Origin: Stutzerimonas degradans
Lineage (GTDB): Bacteria > Pseudomonadota > Gammaproteobacteria > Pseudomonadales > Pseudomonadaceae
Assembly: GCF_024448505.1 (NCBI RefSeq)
Contig: NZ_JAMOHV010000009.1
Coordinates: forward strand, 124,001 to 188,000
Reading direction: 5' to 3'
Length of the DNA stretch: 64,000 bases
Shown: in pieces, positions 54,227 to 61,335 of the stretch
Layout of the letters: the number at the start of each line of letters is the position of its first letter
Numbering within the stretch: position 1 is the first letter of the stretch
Position numbers and translations under genes: made by a program
The notes under the pieces: model-generated
What the model saw: only the letters and a program-made list of their open reading frames with translations
Told to the model about the DNA's origin: nothing
Database searches by the model: none

Positions 54227-55564
54227 CTACCTCGCGCTCAGCGAAGCGGAATCGGCAGACGAGAGCGCATCCGTCAGCCGATCTGCCAGCCCAGGCTGCG
54301 CCAGCACCGCGCAGAGCGCGGGGATGAGCAGGCAGCCGTCCGGCTGAATTTCGATGGCATGTGCACGCAGGTGCAGCAGGCCTTCTCGTTGCAGTTGCTC
54401 CAGCAGCGGTTGCAGCGTTGCGAAGCGTTCCTGGAACACAACGCCGGCGCGTGCCTGCAGGCTGGTGAAGTCCAGGTAGCCGTCGCACAGCAGTTGTTCG
54501 ATGATCGCCCGCAACCCACGATCGACACTGGCAGGCAGCAGGCCGCGGTCAGTAGGAAGCTGGGCCTGGGCAAGTGCCTGCCGGTAATCCGCGATCGACG
54601 AGTGATTGCGCACGTAGAGATCGCCGACCCGGCTGACCGCGCCGGCGCCCAGACCGAGATGGTCGAACTGCGCGAGCGTGGTGTAGCCGCCGATGTCATG
54701 GCGCAGGCAGCCAAGCTCCTGCGCCATCGTCAGTTCGTCGTGGGGCAGGGCGAAGTGGCCCAGACCGATGAAGCGGTAGCCAGCCGCAGCGAGGCGCTCG
54801 ATGCCGCAGCGGTGCAATGCCTGGGTGACATCAGCCGGCGCGAGGCTGAGGCGCCGCGAGGCGGGGGCGGGCAGTTGCCGGTAATCGAACATCGAGACGC
54901 GGTCAGGCTGCAGCTCGATGATCGAGTCGAGCTTGCGCGCGAAGCTGGTCGGCGTCTGCCAGGAACGGCCGTAACCGAGGTCCACGTTCACCGAGAGGTA
55001 GTGCAGCGTGCGCGCCGCCTCGATCAGCGCGCGGATGCGGCTGGTGCTCTGGAAATACTCGACGGAATTGCCCAGATCGGCATGCAGGTCGGGGACGCTG
55101 ACGCTCAACTGGTTGAAGCCCAGCTCACGCAAGACGCCGACCAGCGGCCAATCAGCATGGGCGAGTTCGACCTCGACGCTGAATTCGTTCGGCTCATGAG
55201 GGTTGAGCTCGAAGCGTGATTGCACATGGCCGATCAGCCGACGCAACTGGTCGAGGCTGGCGCGGCCGGCGTTGAGCTGCAGACGCTCAACGCGAGGATG
55301 TTCGCCGAGGTGACAGGCGAGCAGATCGATTTCGCGCTCCAGATCGGCGATGTAGAGCGTCAGTTCGTCGTGCGGCAGCAGCGGTAGCTGCACGGCGAGG
55401 GAAAGGGGGCGTTGTGCCTTGCGGCTGTCGCGCAACGCGCGCAGCAGGTCGAGCGGTGCGATCGCGGTGGTGAAATCGGCGGTTCGCGGGTACCCGCACT
55501 GATGCGGGTCAAGCTGCCCGTAACGTTGCATCAAGTGGTCGTTCCAGCGTACAGAGCCAAACAT
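54227..55564 (-). CDS. HemN-like protein lacking the radical-SAM motif
   Basis: Homologue of oxygen-independent coproporphyrinogen III oxidase over its whole length (445 residues): N-terminal GSVRWNDHLMQRYG, mid-region VGVLRELGFNQLSVSV, RLAAAGYRFIGLGHFALPHDELT, GYTTLAQFDHLGLGAGAVSRVGDLY, and a HemN C-terminal domain. Where HemN has the CxxxCxxC cluster motif after PLSLYVHIPF, this protein has PLSLAVQLPLLPHDEL with no cysteine and a gap of about 14 residues; GGGTP is also lost. It cannot hold the usual [4Fe-4S]/SAM site. The ATG at 55564 is chosen for its GGAGG site 5 nt upstream; an ATG at 55606 would overlap the presumed transcription start. Confidence 0.85.
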   Translation of the reverse strand: MFGSVRWNDHLMQRYGQLDPHQCGYPRTADFTTAIAPLDLLRALRDSRKAQRPLSLAVQLPLLPHDELTLYIADLEREIDLLACHLGEHPRVERLQLNAGRASLDQLRRLIGHVQSRFELNPHEPNEFSVEVELAHADWPLVGVLRELGFNQLSVSVPDLHADLGNSVEYFQSTSRIRALIEAARTLHYLSVNVDLGYGRSWQTPTSFARKLDSIIELQPDRVSMFDYRQLPAPASRRLSLAPADVTQALHRCGIERLAAAGYRFIGLGHFALPHDELTMAQELGCLRHDIGGYTTLAQFDHLGLGAGAVSRVGDLYVRNHSSIADYRQALAQAQLPTDRGLLPASVDRGLRAIIEQLLCDGYLDFTSLQARAGVVFQERFATLQPLLEQLQREGLLHLRAHAIEIQPDGCLLIPALCAVLAQPGLADRLTDALSSADSASLSAR

Positions 55565-55569
55565 TTGAG

Positions 55570-55574
55570 CCTCC
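55570..55574 (-). promoter_or_regulatory. Ribosome-binding site deciding the HemN-like start
   Basis: GGAGG on the minus strand, 5 nt before the ATG at 55564. It supports the shorter N-terminus over the ATG at 55606, which has no comparable site. Confidence 0.75.
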
Positions 55575-55623
55575 GAACGGCGCGTATGTATTGGCAATGT
55601 GGTCATAGAAGCCTCTTGGAGCG

Positions 55624-55637
55624 TTGATAAGGGTCAA
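55624..55637 (-). promoter_or_regulatory. ANR/FNR-type box upstream of the HemN-like gene
   Basis: TTGAT-AAGG-GTCAA differs from the TTGAT-N4-ATCAA consensus at one base. Centred at 55630.5, a class II position (-41.5) predicts a start near 55589, giving a leader of about 25 nt to the ATG at 55564. This implies low-oxygen induction. Confidence 0.65.
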
Positions 55638-55723
55638 GACCTAGTTGATTAGTGGGTTAAGGGGTGACGCAATGCACCAAAGGCAGTCGTCGCGGCCAAG
55701 CAAGCTGCCTTTGGCGCTGGGTG

Positions 55724-56038
55724 TTACTTCTGGCTCAACACCCACTCGGCGAGGATCTTCGCCTCTTCGTCGGTGACTGCGTTTGGCGGCATCGGGATCG
55801 GGCCCCAGGTGCCCTGAGTGCCGTTCTTGATCTTGCCGGCGAGCATGGCGGCGGCGTCCGCCTGGCCTGCGTACTTGGCTGCGACTTCCTTGTAGGACGG
55901 GCCGACCAGCTTGGCGTCGATCGAATGGCAGGCCGCGCAGGCCTTGCTCTTGAACAGCGATTCGCCGTCCTGCGCCAGCGCCGGCTGCAGAGCCAGAGCG
56001 CCGCCGAGGGCGAGCATGGAGATCACGATTTTTTTCAT
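55724..56038 (-). CDS. Cytochrome c551
   Basis: Periplasmic electron carrier of the small Pseudomonas c551 type. The 104-residue precursor has a signal peptide cleaved after ALA (residue 22) and an 82-residue mature form starting [10 protein letters not shown]. Heme is bound through CAACH (34-38) and the axial Met lies in GPIPMPP. It is close to the NirM electron donor of nitrite reductase, but no nir denitrification genes are adjacent. The start follows AAAGGA. It is upstream of the HemN-like gene on the same strand, with about 160 nt between. Confidence 0.93.
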   Translation of the reverse strand: MKKIVISMLALGGALALQPALAQDGESLFKSKACAACHSIDAKLVGPSYKEVAAKYAGQADAAAMLAGKIKNGTQGTWGPIPMPPNAVTDEEAKILAEWVLSQK

Positions 56039-56324
56039 GGGTATTTCCTTTGGGTTATGACGGTCGCGATTTCTCTGACTCAGCGAAATCGCGACGACTC
56101 CCAGGTCAGGCACCTGGGAGCCTCGCTGCAATTGTCCGTCGCGCTTTAAGTGATATCTAATGAATACAAATGCAGCTTGATAACAATATCGTTGAATCAT
56201 TGTGGCTATTTGTCGCACCACAATGGTGCAGGCCCGCGAAGCGTACGACCGTTCCTCTCGCCAGCCGCCCGCGGACGTGAAAAAAACTTACTATATCAAT
56301 GACATACATCTCATCGGATCTCGC
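56039..56324. other. Divergent spacer between cytochrome c551 and the helicase
   Basis: About 286 nt, AT-richer than the surroundings in its middle, with no clear ANR box or gene. A helicase reading frame stays open upstream to 56202, so part of this could be coding if a more upstream start is used. Confidence 0.5.
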
Positions 56325-58292
56325 ATGCTGGCTGCCGTGAAGCGCTACACCCTGCTCGTTGCTGGAACGCTGGCGCGCTGCTTCCCACGCACAGCGGCAC
56401 ATCTGCGCAACGAGGACGAGCTGGTATTTCGCCGCTGGGGCAAATCGGTCGCAGCACCGGCCGGTGGCAAGGCAGGGAAAGCACGCAAGGGGAAAGGCAA
56501 GCAGGACGCAGGCAAACCTGCGAAAAGTCCGCCGGCACGCCAACGAAGCGCGCGGCCGGTGGCTGCCGACGATATCTACGCGTCCGGTGAGCTGCCGGTC
56601 AGCGCGGCGCAGATCGAGGCTATGCGCGAACAGGTTGGCCGCGCGGTGGCGGCCGGCGTCATCAACATGCCGTCGGATGAGCAGTGGGCGATGATTCTCT
56701 GCCGCAGCCCGCTGACGCGGATATTCGCCGGGGCGGGTTCGGGCAAATCCACCACGCTGGTACTGCGGGTCGTGTTCATGCTCTGTCATCTGGGCATCGA
56801 ACCGGCGCGGTTGACGGTGATTTCCTTCACCAATGCCTCCTGCGCAGAGCTACGCGAACAATTGCTCAAGGTGCTCGGCTTCTGGGGATTTCCTTTCGAT
56901 GCCGGGCAGGCGCGCGAATGCGTCCGTACCTTCCATGCCGCGATGGGCATGCTGGCGCGCGAGGTGCTGGGCCGCCAGCAGTGGTTCGAGCAGCTTGACG
57001 ACAAGGCCGCGTCGGCCGACCAGCCGGACAATCCGTTGGCCGCCGCGCGCCTGCGTCCTGCGCAGCAGCGGCTGCTGAAGCAGGCCTACCAGCGCTGTTA
57101 CAGCGCCGAGGAGGCATTTCGTCGCCAGGTGCATGAGCTGCTCGGGCTGCCGGCTCCCGCCGAGCCGGCCAACGGCAAGCGTGCGACCGCGAGGGCACCG
57201 CTGGATGGCTTCAAGCTGGCGGGAGAGTTTCGCGCGTTACCGTTGTACGAGGCATTCCACATGCAAACGGGCTTCATCGAAAGCATCGGCTTGCGCATCG
57301 ACCGGCTGCAACCTGGCGCGCTGCCGTGCGCGCCGCGCGAGCGGCTGTTCATCGAGGCATTGATGGCCTTCCATCGGCATTTCGAGGCCTGCTTGGCCGA
57401 GCAGGGCCTGCAGACGTTCAACGGTGCCTTCGTGCAACTCAGCGAGCGCCTGACCAGCGGCGAAGGCATCGCAGCGGAGCAGCTGGCGCCATTCACGCAC
57501 CTGCTGATCGACGAGTTCCAGGACATCTCCCCGCAGATCGTCCAGTGGCTGCAGGCGCTGCATCGCCGGGTCGCGCGCGACGGCAAGGCACCGAGCCTGA
57601 TGGCCATCGGTGACGACTGGCAGTCGATCTATGGCTGGCGCGGCAGCTCGCCGGAGCTGTTCATGGACTTCGACAAGTATTTCCCGCGCCGCGGCAGGGC
57701 GAAGGGCAGCAAGACGCTGCTGCTGGACACCAACTATCGCTCCATCGAGCCGGTGATTCGCGATGCCGAGGCCGTGCTGGCGGGCGTCGCGTTCAAACAG
57801 GCCAAGGCCAGTAAGGCGGCCAGACCGATGCAGCCGGGCGATCACGGAGTGAAATTGGTGCCGCGCTTCGACCTCAACAAGGGCTTGGCGCAGCTGATCG
57901 AGCAGATCAACGCGCAGTGTGCCCATGCGGCTGAACGCCAGAGCCGCGAGCGCACCGCGGTGCTGCTGCTCAGCCGGCGCAACGAGCCGCTGCGGCAGAT
58001 CCAGGCGCAGCTGGACCGCAAGCTGCCGGTTAAGGCCTACACCATTCACCGCGCCAAGGGTTTGCAGGCCGAAGTCGCGATCATCGTCGACGATTGCCTG
58101 CCCGCGGAGAAACACCCGCTGCGCAACGCGCTGTATGCCGCGTCCGGCTTCTTTCGCAACAGTTACGACCAGGCGCAGGCCGATGAGAGCCTGCGTCTCG
58201 CGTACGTGGCGATCACCCGCGGCGTCAGCCGGGTGTTCTGGTACACGCGCAAGCCCCAGGGCGCCACGACACTGTTGCGCCAGCGCGGCTAG
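56325..58292 (+). CDS. UvrD/Rep-like DNA helicase
   Basis: Superfamily 1A helicase, 655 residues with this start. A divergent N-terminal extension of about 110 residues has a Lys/Gly/Pro-rich linker. Helicase motifs follow: Walker A GAGSGKST (about 135-142), motif Ia (VISFTNASCAELREQ), Walker B DEFQD (about 397), motif III (AIGDDWQSIYGWRGS), motif IV (LDTNYRS), motif V (YTIHRAKGLQAEVAII) and motif VI (LAYVAITRGVSRVFW). All are intact, so an active 3'-5' translocase is likely. The frame is open upstream to 56202. It is convergent with the kinase/phosphatase gene, overlapping by 4 nt at the 3' ends. The substrate is unknown. Confidence 0.88.
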   Translation: MLAAVKRYTLLVAGTLARCFPRTAAHLRNEDELVFRRWGKSVAAPAGGKAGKARKGKGKQDAGKPAKSPPARQRSARPVAADDIYASGELPVSAAQIEAMREQVGRAVAAGVINMPSDEQWAMILCRSPLTRIFAGAGSGKSTTLVLRVVFMLCHLGIEPARLTVISFTNASCAELREQLLKVLGFWGFPFDAGQARECVRTFHAAMGMLAREVLGRQQWFEQLDDKAASADQPDNPLAAARLRPAQQRLLKQAYQRCYSAEEAFRRQVHELLGLPAPAEPANGKRATARAPLDGFKLAGEFRALPLYEAFHMQTGFIESIGLRIDRLQPGALPCAPRERLFIEALMAFHRHFEACLAEQGLQTFNGAFVQLSERLTSGEGIAAEQLAPFTHLLIDEFQDISPQIVQWLQALHRRVARDGKAPSLMAIGDDWQSIYGWRGSSPELFMDFDKYFPRRGRAKGSKTLLLDTNYRSIEPVIRDAEAVLAGVAFKQAKASKAARPMQPGDHGVKLVPRFDLNKGLAQLIEQINAQCAHAAERQSRERTAVLLLSRRNEPLRQIQAQLDRKLPVKAYTIHRAKGLQAEVAIIVDDCLPAEKHPLRNALYAASGFFRNSYDQAQADESLRLAYVAITRGVSRVFWYTRKPQGATTLLRQRG

Positions 58293-60016
58293 CGCAACAG
58301 CAGCGCAACTACTGTACCGGCCAGCAGCAGTGACAGGCCTTTCCAGAACAGCAACGGGTTGCGTTCCAACAGCGGCGGGCGGGCGCGGTTGAGAAAGGCC
58401 GGGTTGGGCTGGCGCAGCTCGAAGACGAACTCCGACAGCTCGGCATAGCGCCGCGCCGGATCGGGATGCAGCGCCTTGCCCAGCACTTCGTCGATCCACG
58501 CCGGGATATCGCGCTGCGCATGGCGCAGCGGCTGATAGCGCAGGCGCCGCTGTACTGCGCGGCTGCGTGCCCTGGCGACGTCGGCGCCGTAGGGCAAGCG
58601 GCCGCTGAGCAGCTGATAGGCAATCACCGCCAGCGAATACTGATCCGAACGCGGCGTGCCGGCCTCGCCGAGGAAGTATTCCGGGGCGGTATAGGCGGCG
58701 GTGCCGAGCAGGTTGTCCTGCGTACCCGGCGCATTGCGCTCGGCCAGCCCGGCGACGCGGGTCGAGCCGAAATCGATGATCTTCAGCGTGCCGGTGGCGT
58801 CGATCATCAGGTTCTGCGGGCGCAGGTCCTGGTGCAGCATTTCCAGGCGGTGGAAGGCGCGCAGGCCGCGGGCGATCTGCTCGACGATGCCGCGCACGGT
58901 TTCCAGGTCCGGCTGTGGATGGTCGAGCATCCATTGCGCCAGCGTCTGGCCGTCGATGAACTCGCTCACGGTGTACAGGTAGCGGCGCTGCCGCGGTGGC
59001 GGACAGGCCTTGACCACATGAGGATTGTCCAGGCGGCGGGCGATCCACTCCTCCAGCAGGAAGCGCTCCAGATAGGCCGCGTCGTCCCGCAGATCCATCG
59101 ACGGCGTCTTCAGCACCACTTTGGCGCCGCTGGCTTCTTCGACGGCCAGGTGCACATGGCTGCGGCTGCTGATGTGCAGCTCGCGAACGATGCGGTAGCC
59201 GTCGAACTGCATGCGCGGTTCCAGCAGCGGCGGCAGCGCCAGTTCGCCGAGTTGCCGCTGCACGTCGTCGACGGCCTGCTCCGGCAGGCTGTCGATGCGT
59301 ACCAGCTGTGCGGTGAGGTTGTCGTCGCTGCCGTTGGCCAATGCCCGCTCGACGATCCGGCGCGCCGCCAGGTCGAGGTCGTCGCCATGCTCGGCGACGA
59401 GCTGCGCCGCATCCCGCGCGCCGATGTGCTCGTAGACGCCATCGGTGGCGAGCAGGAACAGATCGCCGACCGCCAGCGGCAGGGTGCGGTAGTCGATCTC
59501 CAGGTGCCGGTCGATGCCCAGCGCGCGGCCGAGGTAGCTGGTATCCGCCGACACGCGCACGCGGTGATCTTCGGTCAGCTGTTCGAGGCCGCCGTCGCGC
59601 AGTCGATAGATGCGCGCATCGCCGACGTGGAACAGGTGCGCGCTGGCGGACTTGAGCACCAGCGCGCTGAAGGTGCAGACATAGCCGCGGTCGCGGTCAT
59701 AGCGGTGCGGGCTGTGGCGGGTCTGCGCATGCAGCCAGGAGTTGATCGCCACCAGCACCCGCTGCGCCGACTGCTTCACCGACCAGGCGTCGGAGGTGCA
59801 GAAGTAGTCGGAGAGAAAGCTCGCCACTGCGGTTTCGCTGGCGATATGGCTGACCTCGCTGCTGCTGATGCCATCGGCCAGCGCGATGACGATGCCCTTG
59901 CTGGCGAGCTGGGCATCGCTGGGCACGCAGGCGCCGTGAAAGTCCTGGTTGGCCGGTTTGCGTCCGCGGTCCGAATGCTGGCCGAGGGAAATGGCGAGTT
60001 GGCTGGGCATCTTCAT
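58289..60016 (-). CDS. Fused PP2C-type phosphatase / Ser-Thr protein kinase
   Basis: Bifunctional signalling protein of 575 residues. An N-terminal PP2C domain (about 1-245) has metal-site motifs (DRGRKPANQD, ALADGIS, HVGDARIYR, LATDGV, SDDNLT). A Hanks-type kinase domain (about 275-535) has the ATP lysine in VVLK, catalytic HQDLRPQN and IIDFGS, and APEYF. A C-terminal membrane helix follows (LFWKGLSLLLAGTVVALLL). The glycine-rich loop is degenerate (ELHISSRSHVHLA). Such fusions occur beside nitrate/nitrite assimilation genes in pseudomonads, as here after the nitrite channel gene. Start is ATG 60016 or 60010. Confidence 0.9.
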   Translation of the reverse strand: MKMPSQLAISLGQHSDRGRKPANQDFHGACVPSDAQLASKGIVIALADGISSSEVSHIASETAVASFLSDYFCTSDAWSVKQSAQRVLVAINSWLHAQTRHSPHRYDRDRGYVCTFSALVLKSASAHLFHVGDARIYRLRDGGLEQLTEDHRVRVSADTSYLGRALGIDRHLEIDYRTLPLAVGDLFLLATDGVYEHIGARDAAQLVAEHGDDLDLAARRIVERALANGSDDNLTAQLVRIDSLPEQAVDDVQRQLGELALPPLLEPRMQFDGYRIVRELHISSRSHVHLAVEEASGAKVVLKTPSMDLRDDAAYLERFLLEEWIARRLDNPHVVKACPPPRQRRYLYTVSEFIDGQTLAQWMLDHPQPDLETVRGIVEQIARGLRAFHRLEMLHQDLRPQNLMIDATGTLKIIDFGSTRVAGLAERNAPGTQDNLLGTAAYTAPEYFLGEAGTPRSDQYSLAVIAYQLLSGRLPYGADVARARSRAVQRRLRYQPLRHAQRDIPAWIDEVLGKALHPDPARRYAELSEFVFELRQPNPAFLNRARPPLLERNPLLFWKGLSLLLAGTVVALLLR

Positions 60017-60022
60017 CTGCGC

Positions 60023-60052
60023 AAAAGCCCCGGCGCGCATGCGAGCCGGGGC
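60023..60052 (-). terminator. Hairpin after the nitrite channel gene
   Basis: On the minus strand, GCCCCGGC pairs with GCCGGGGC (60045-60052 and 60027-60034), followed by TTTTGC. The T-tract is short, so partial read-through into the kinase/phosphatase gene is plausible. Confidence 0.7.
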
Positions 60053-60069
60053 CTTCGTTCACTCCAGGG

Positions 60070-60882
60070 TCAGTAGACGGTGCGCTTGGGTGCAGTGCGC
60101 ACATGGGTGGTGTAGAGCGTCAGGCCGGTAAAGGCCAGGCCGCCGACCAGGTTGCCCAGCGCCGTGGGGATCTCGTTCCACAGCATGTAATCCATCACCG
60201 AGAAGTCGCCGCCCATGATCATCGCCGAGGGGAACAGAAACATGTTCACCACCGAATGCTCGAAGCCCATGAAGAAGAACAGCATGATCGGCATCCACAT
60301 GGCGATCACCTTGCCGCTGACCGAGGTGGAGATCATCGCGCCGACCACGCCCATCGACACCATCCAGTTGCACAGCATGCCGCGCAGGAAGATGGTCGCC
60401 CAGCCTGCCGCGCCGAACTCGGCGTAGCCCAGGGTGCGTGCCTCGCCGATGTGTGAGATTTTTTCGCCGATCGGCCCCGGCTCCGTGGAGAAGCCCATGG
60501 TGAAGACGAAGGCCATCATGAAGGCCACGGTCAGCGCACCGCCGAAGTTGCCGAGGAACACCCAGCCCCAGTTGCGCAGCACACCGCCGACGGTTACCCC
60601 GGGGCGACGGTCGAGCAGGGCCAGCGGGGTGAGCATGAACACCCCGGTCAGCAGGTCGAAGCCCATCAGGTAAAGCATGACGAAGCCTACGGGAAAGAGC
60701 ATGGCGCCGATCAGCGGTGAACCGGTCTGCACGGTGATGGTCACCGCGAACACCGCGGCGAGGGCGAGGATCGCCCCGGCCATGAAGGCGCGGATCAGGG
60801 TGTCGCGGGTGGACATGAATATCTTCGATTCGCCGGCGTCCACCATCTTGGTGGCGAACTCCGAAGGGATTATGTAGGACAT
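60070..60882 (-). CDS. Formate/nitrite transporter family channel (NirC-like)
   Basis: FNT-family pentameric channel, 270 residues, six predicted membrane helices. Family features are the N-terminal half-helix sequence around KMVDAGESKIFMS, the GNFGGALTVAFMMA segment, and the second-half GMLCNWMVSMGVVGA and GFEHSVVNMFLFPSAM with the central pore His. Placement after nirBD indicates nitrite uptake; formate cannot be excluded from sequence alone. It is 69 nt downstream of nirD. Confidence 0.92.
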   Translation of the reverse strand: MSYIIPSEFATKMVDAGESKIFMSTRDTLIRAFMAGAILALAAVFAVTITVQTGSPLIGAMLFPVGFVMLYLMGFDLLTGVFMLTPLALLDRRPGVTVGGVLRNWGWVFLGNFGGALTVAFMMAFVFTMGFSTEPGPIGEKISHIGEARTLGYAEFGAAGWATIFLRGMLCNWMVSMGVVGAMISTSVSGKVIAMWMPIMLFFFMGFEHSVVNMFLFPSAMIMGGDFSVMDYMLWNEIPTALGNLVGGLAFTGLTLYTTHVRTAPKRTVY

Positions 60883-60951
60883 GGCGGATGCTCTCGAGTA
60901 GTGGGCAGAAACTTGCAGGTTGTGGGTTGTGCCGCGTCGCCGGCGGCGGAT

Positions 60952-61335
60952 TCAGGCGACGGCGATCTCCACGGCATCGCCATTGAGGCGCACCGGCCAT
61001 ACCCGCAGGCTTTGTTCGGGGTATTCCAGGCAGCTGCCATCGGCCAGGCGGAAGTGCTGCTTGTACAGCGGCGAGGCGATCACCAGCTCGCCCTTGAGGC
61101 TGCCGACGATGCCGCGACCGATGACGTTGGCGCCGGACTTGGGGTCGCGGTTGTCGATGGCGAACAACTGCTCGCCTTCGGCATTTTCCGGTAGGTGGAA
61201 CAACGCCACCTGGGCGCCTTCGTGCCAGGCCACTACACCGGAATTGGCGACCAGATCGGCACGGCTGCACAGTGCCTGCCAGGCCGCCGGGGCTGCGGAA
61301 CGGGAGTCGAGACGAACGACGTTGGACTGGCTCAT
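60952..61335 (-). CDS. nirD: Assimilatory nitrite reductase small subunit
   Basis: Partner of NirB in NADH-dependent reduction of nitrite to ammonium. The 127-residue protein has the Rieske-like fold typical of NirD (LFAIDNRDPKSGANVIGRGIVGSLKGE ... ASPLYKQHFRL) but lacks cysteine/histidine cluster ligands, as is usual for proteobacterial NirD. The ATG overlaps the nirB TGA. Confidence 0.93.
   Translation of the reverse strand: MSQSNVVRLDSRSAAPAAWQALCSRADLVANSGVVAWHEGAQVALFHLPENAEGEQLFAIDNRDPKSGANVIGRGIVGSLKGELVIASPLYKQHFRLADGSCLEYPEQSLRVWPVRLNGDAVEIAVA

Noticed and set aside
56150..56200. ANR/FNR box upstream of cytochrome c551
   Set aside because: The best candidate, TTGATAACAATATC, has only one good half-site, so it is not reported as a box.
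57237..59048. 603-codon reverse frame overlapping the helicase and kinase genes
   Set aside because: It covers the 3' ends of two convergent real genes in the wrong frame; composition is Arg/Ala/Pro-rich without motifs.
60952..61335. NirD lacking Rieske ligands as a degenerate protein
   Set aside because: Proteobacterial NirD normally lacks these cysteines and histidines, so this is the expected form.
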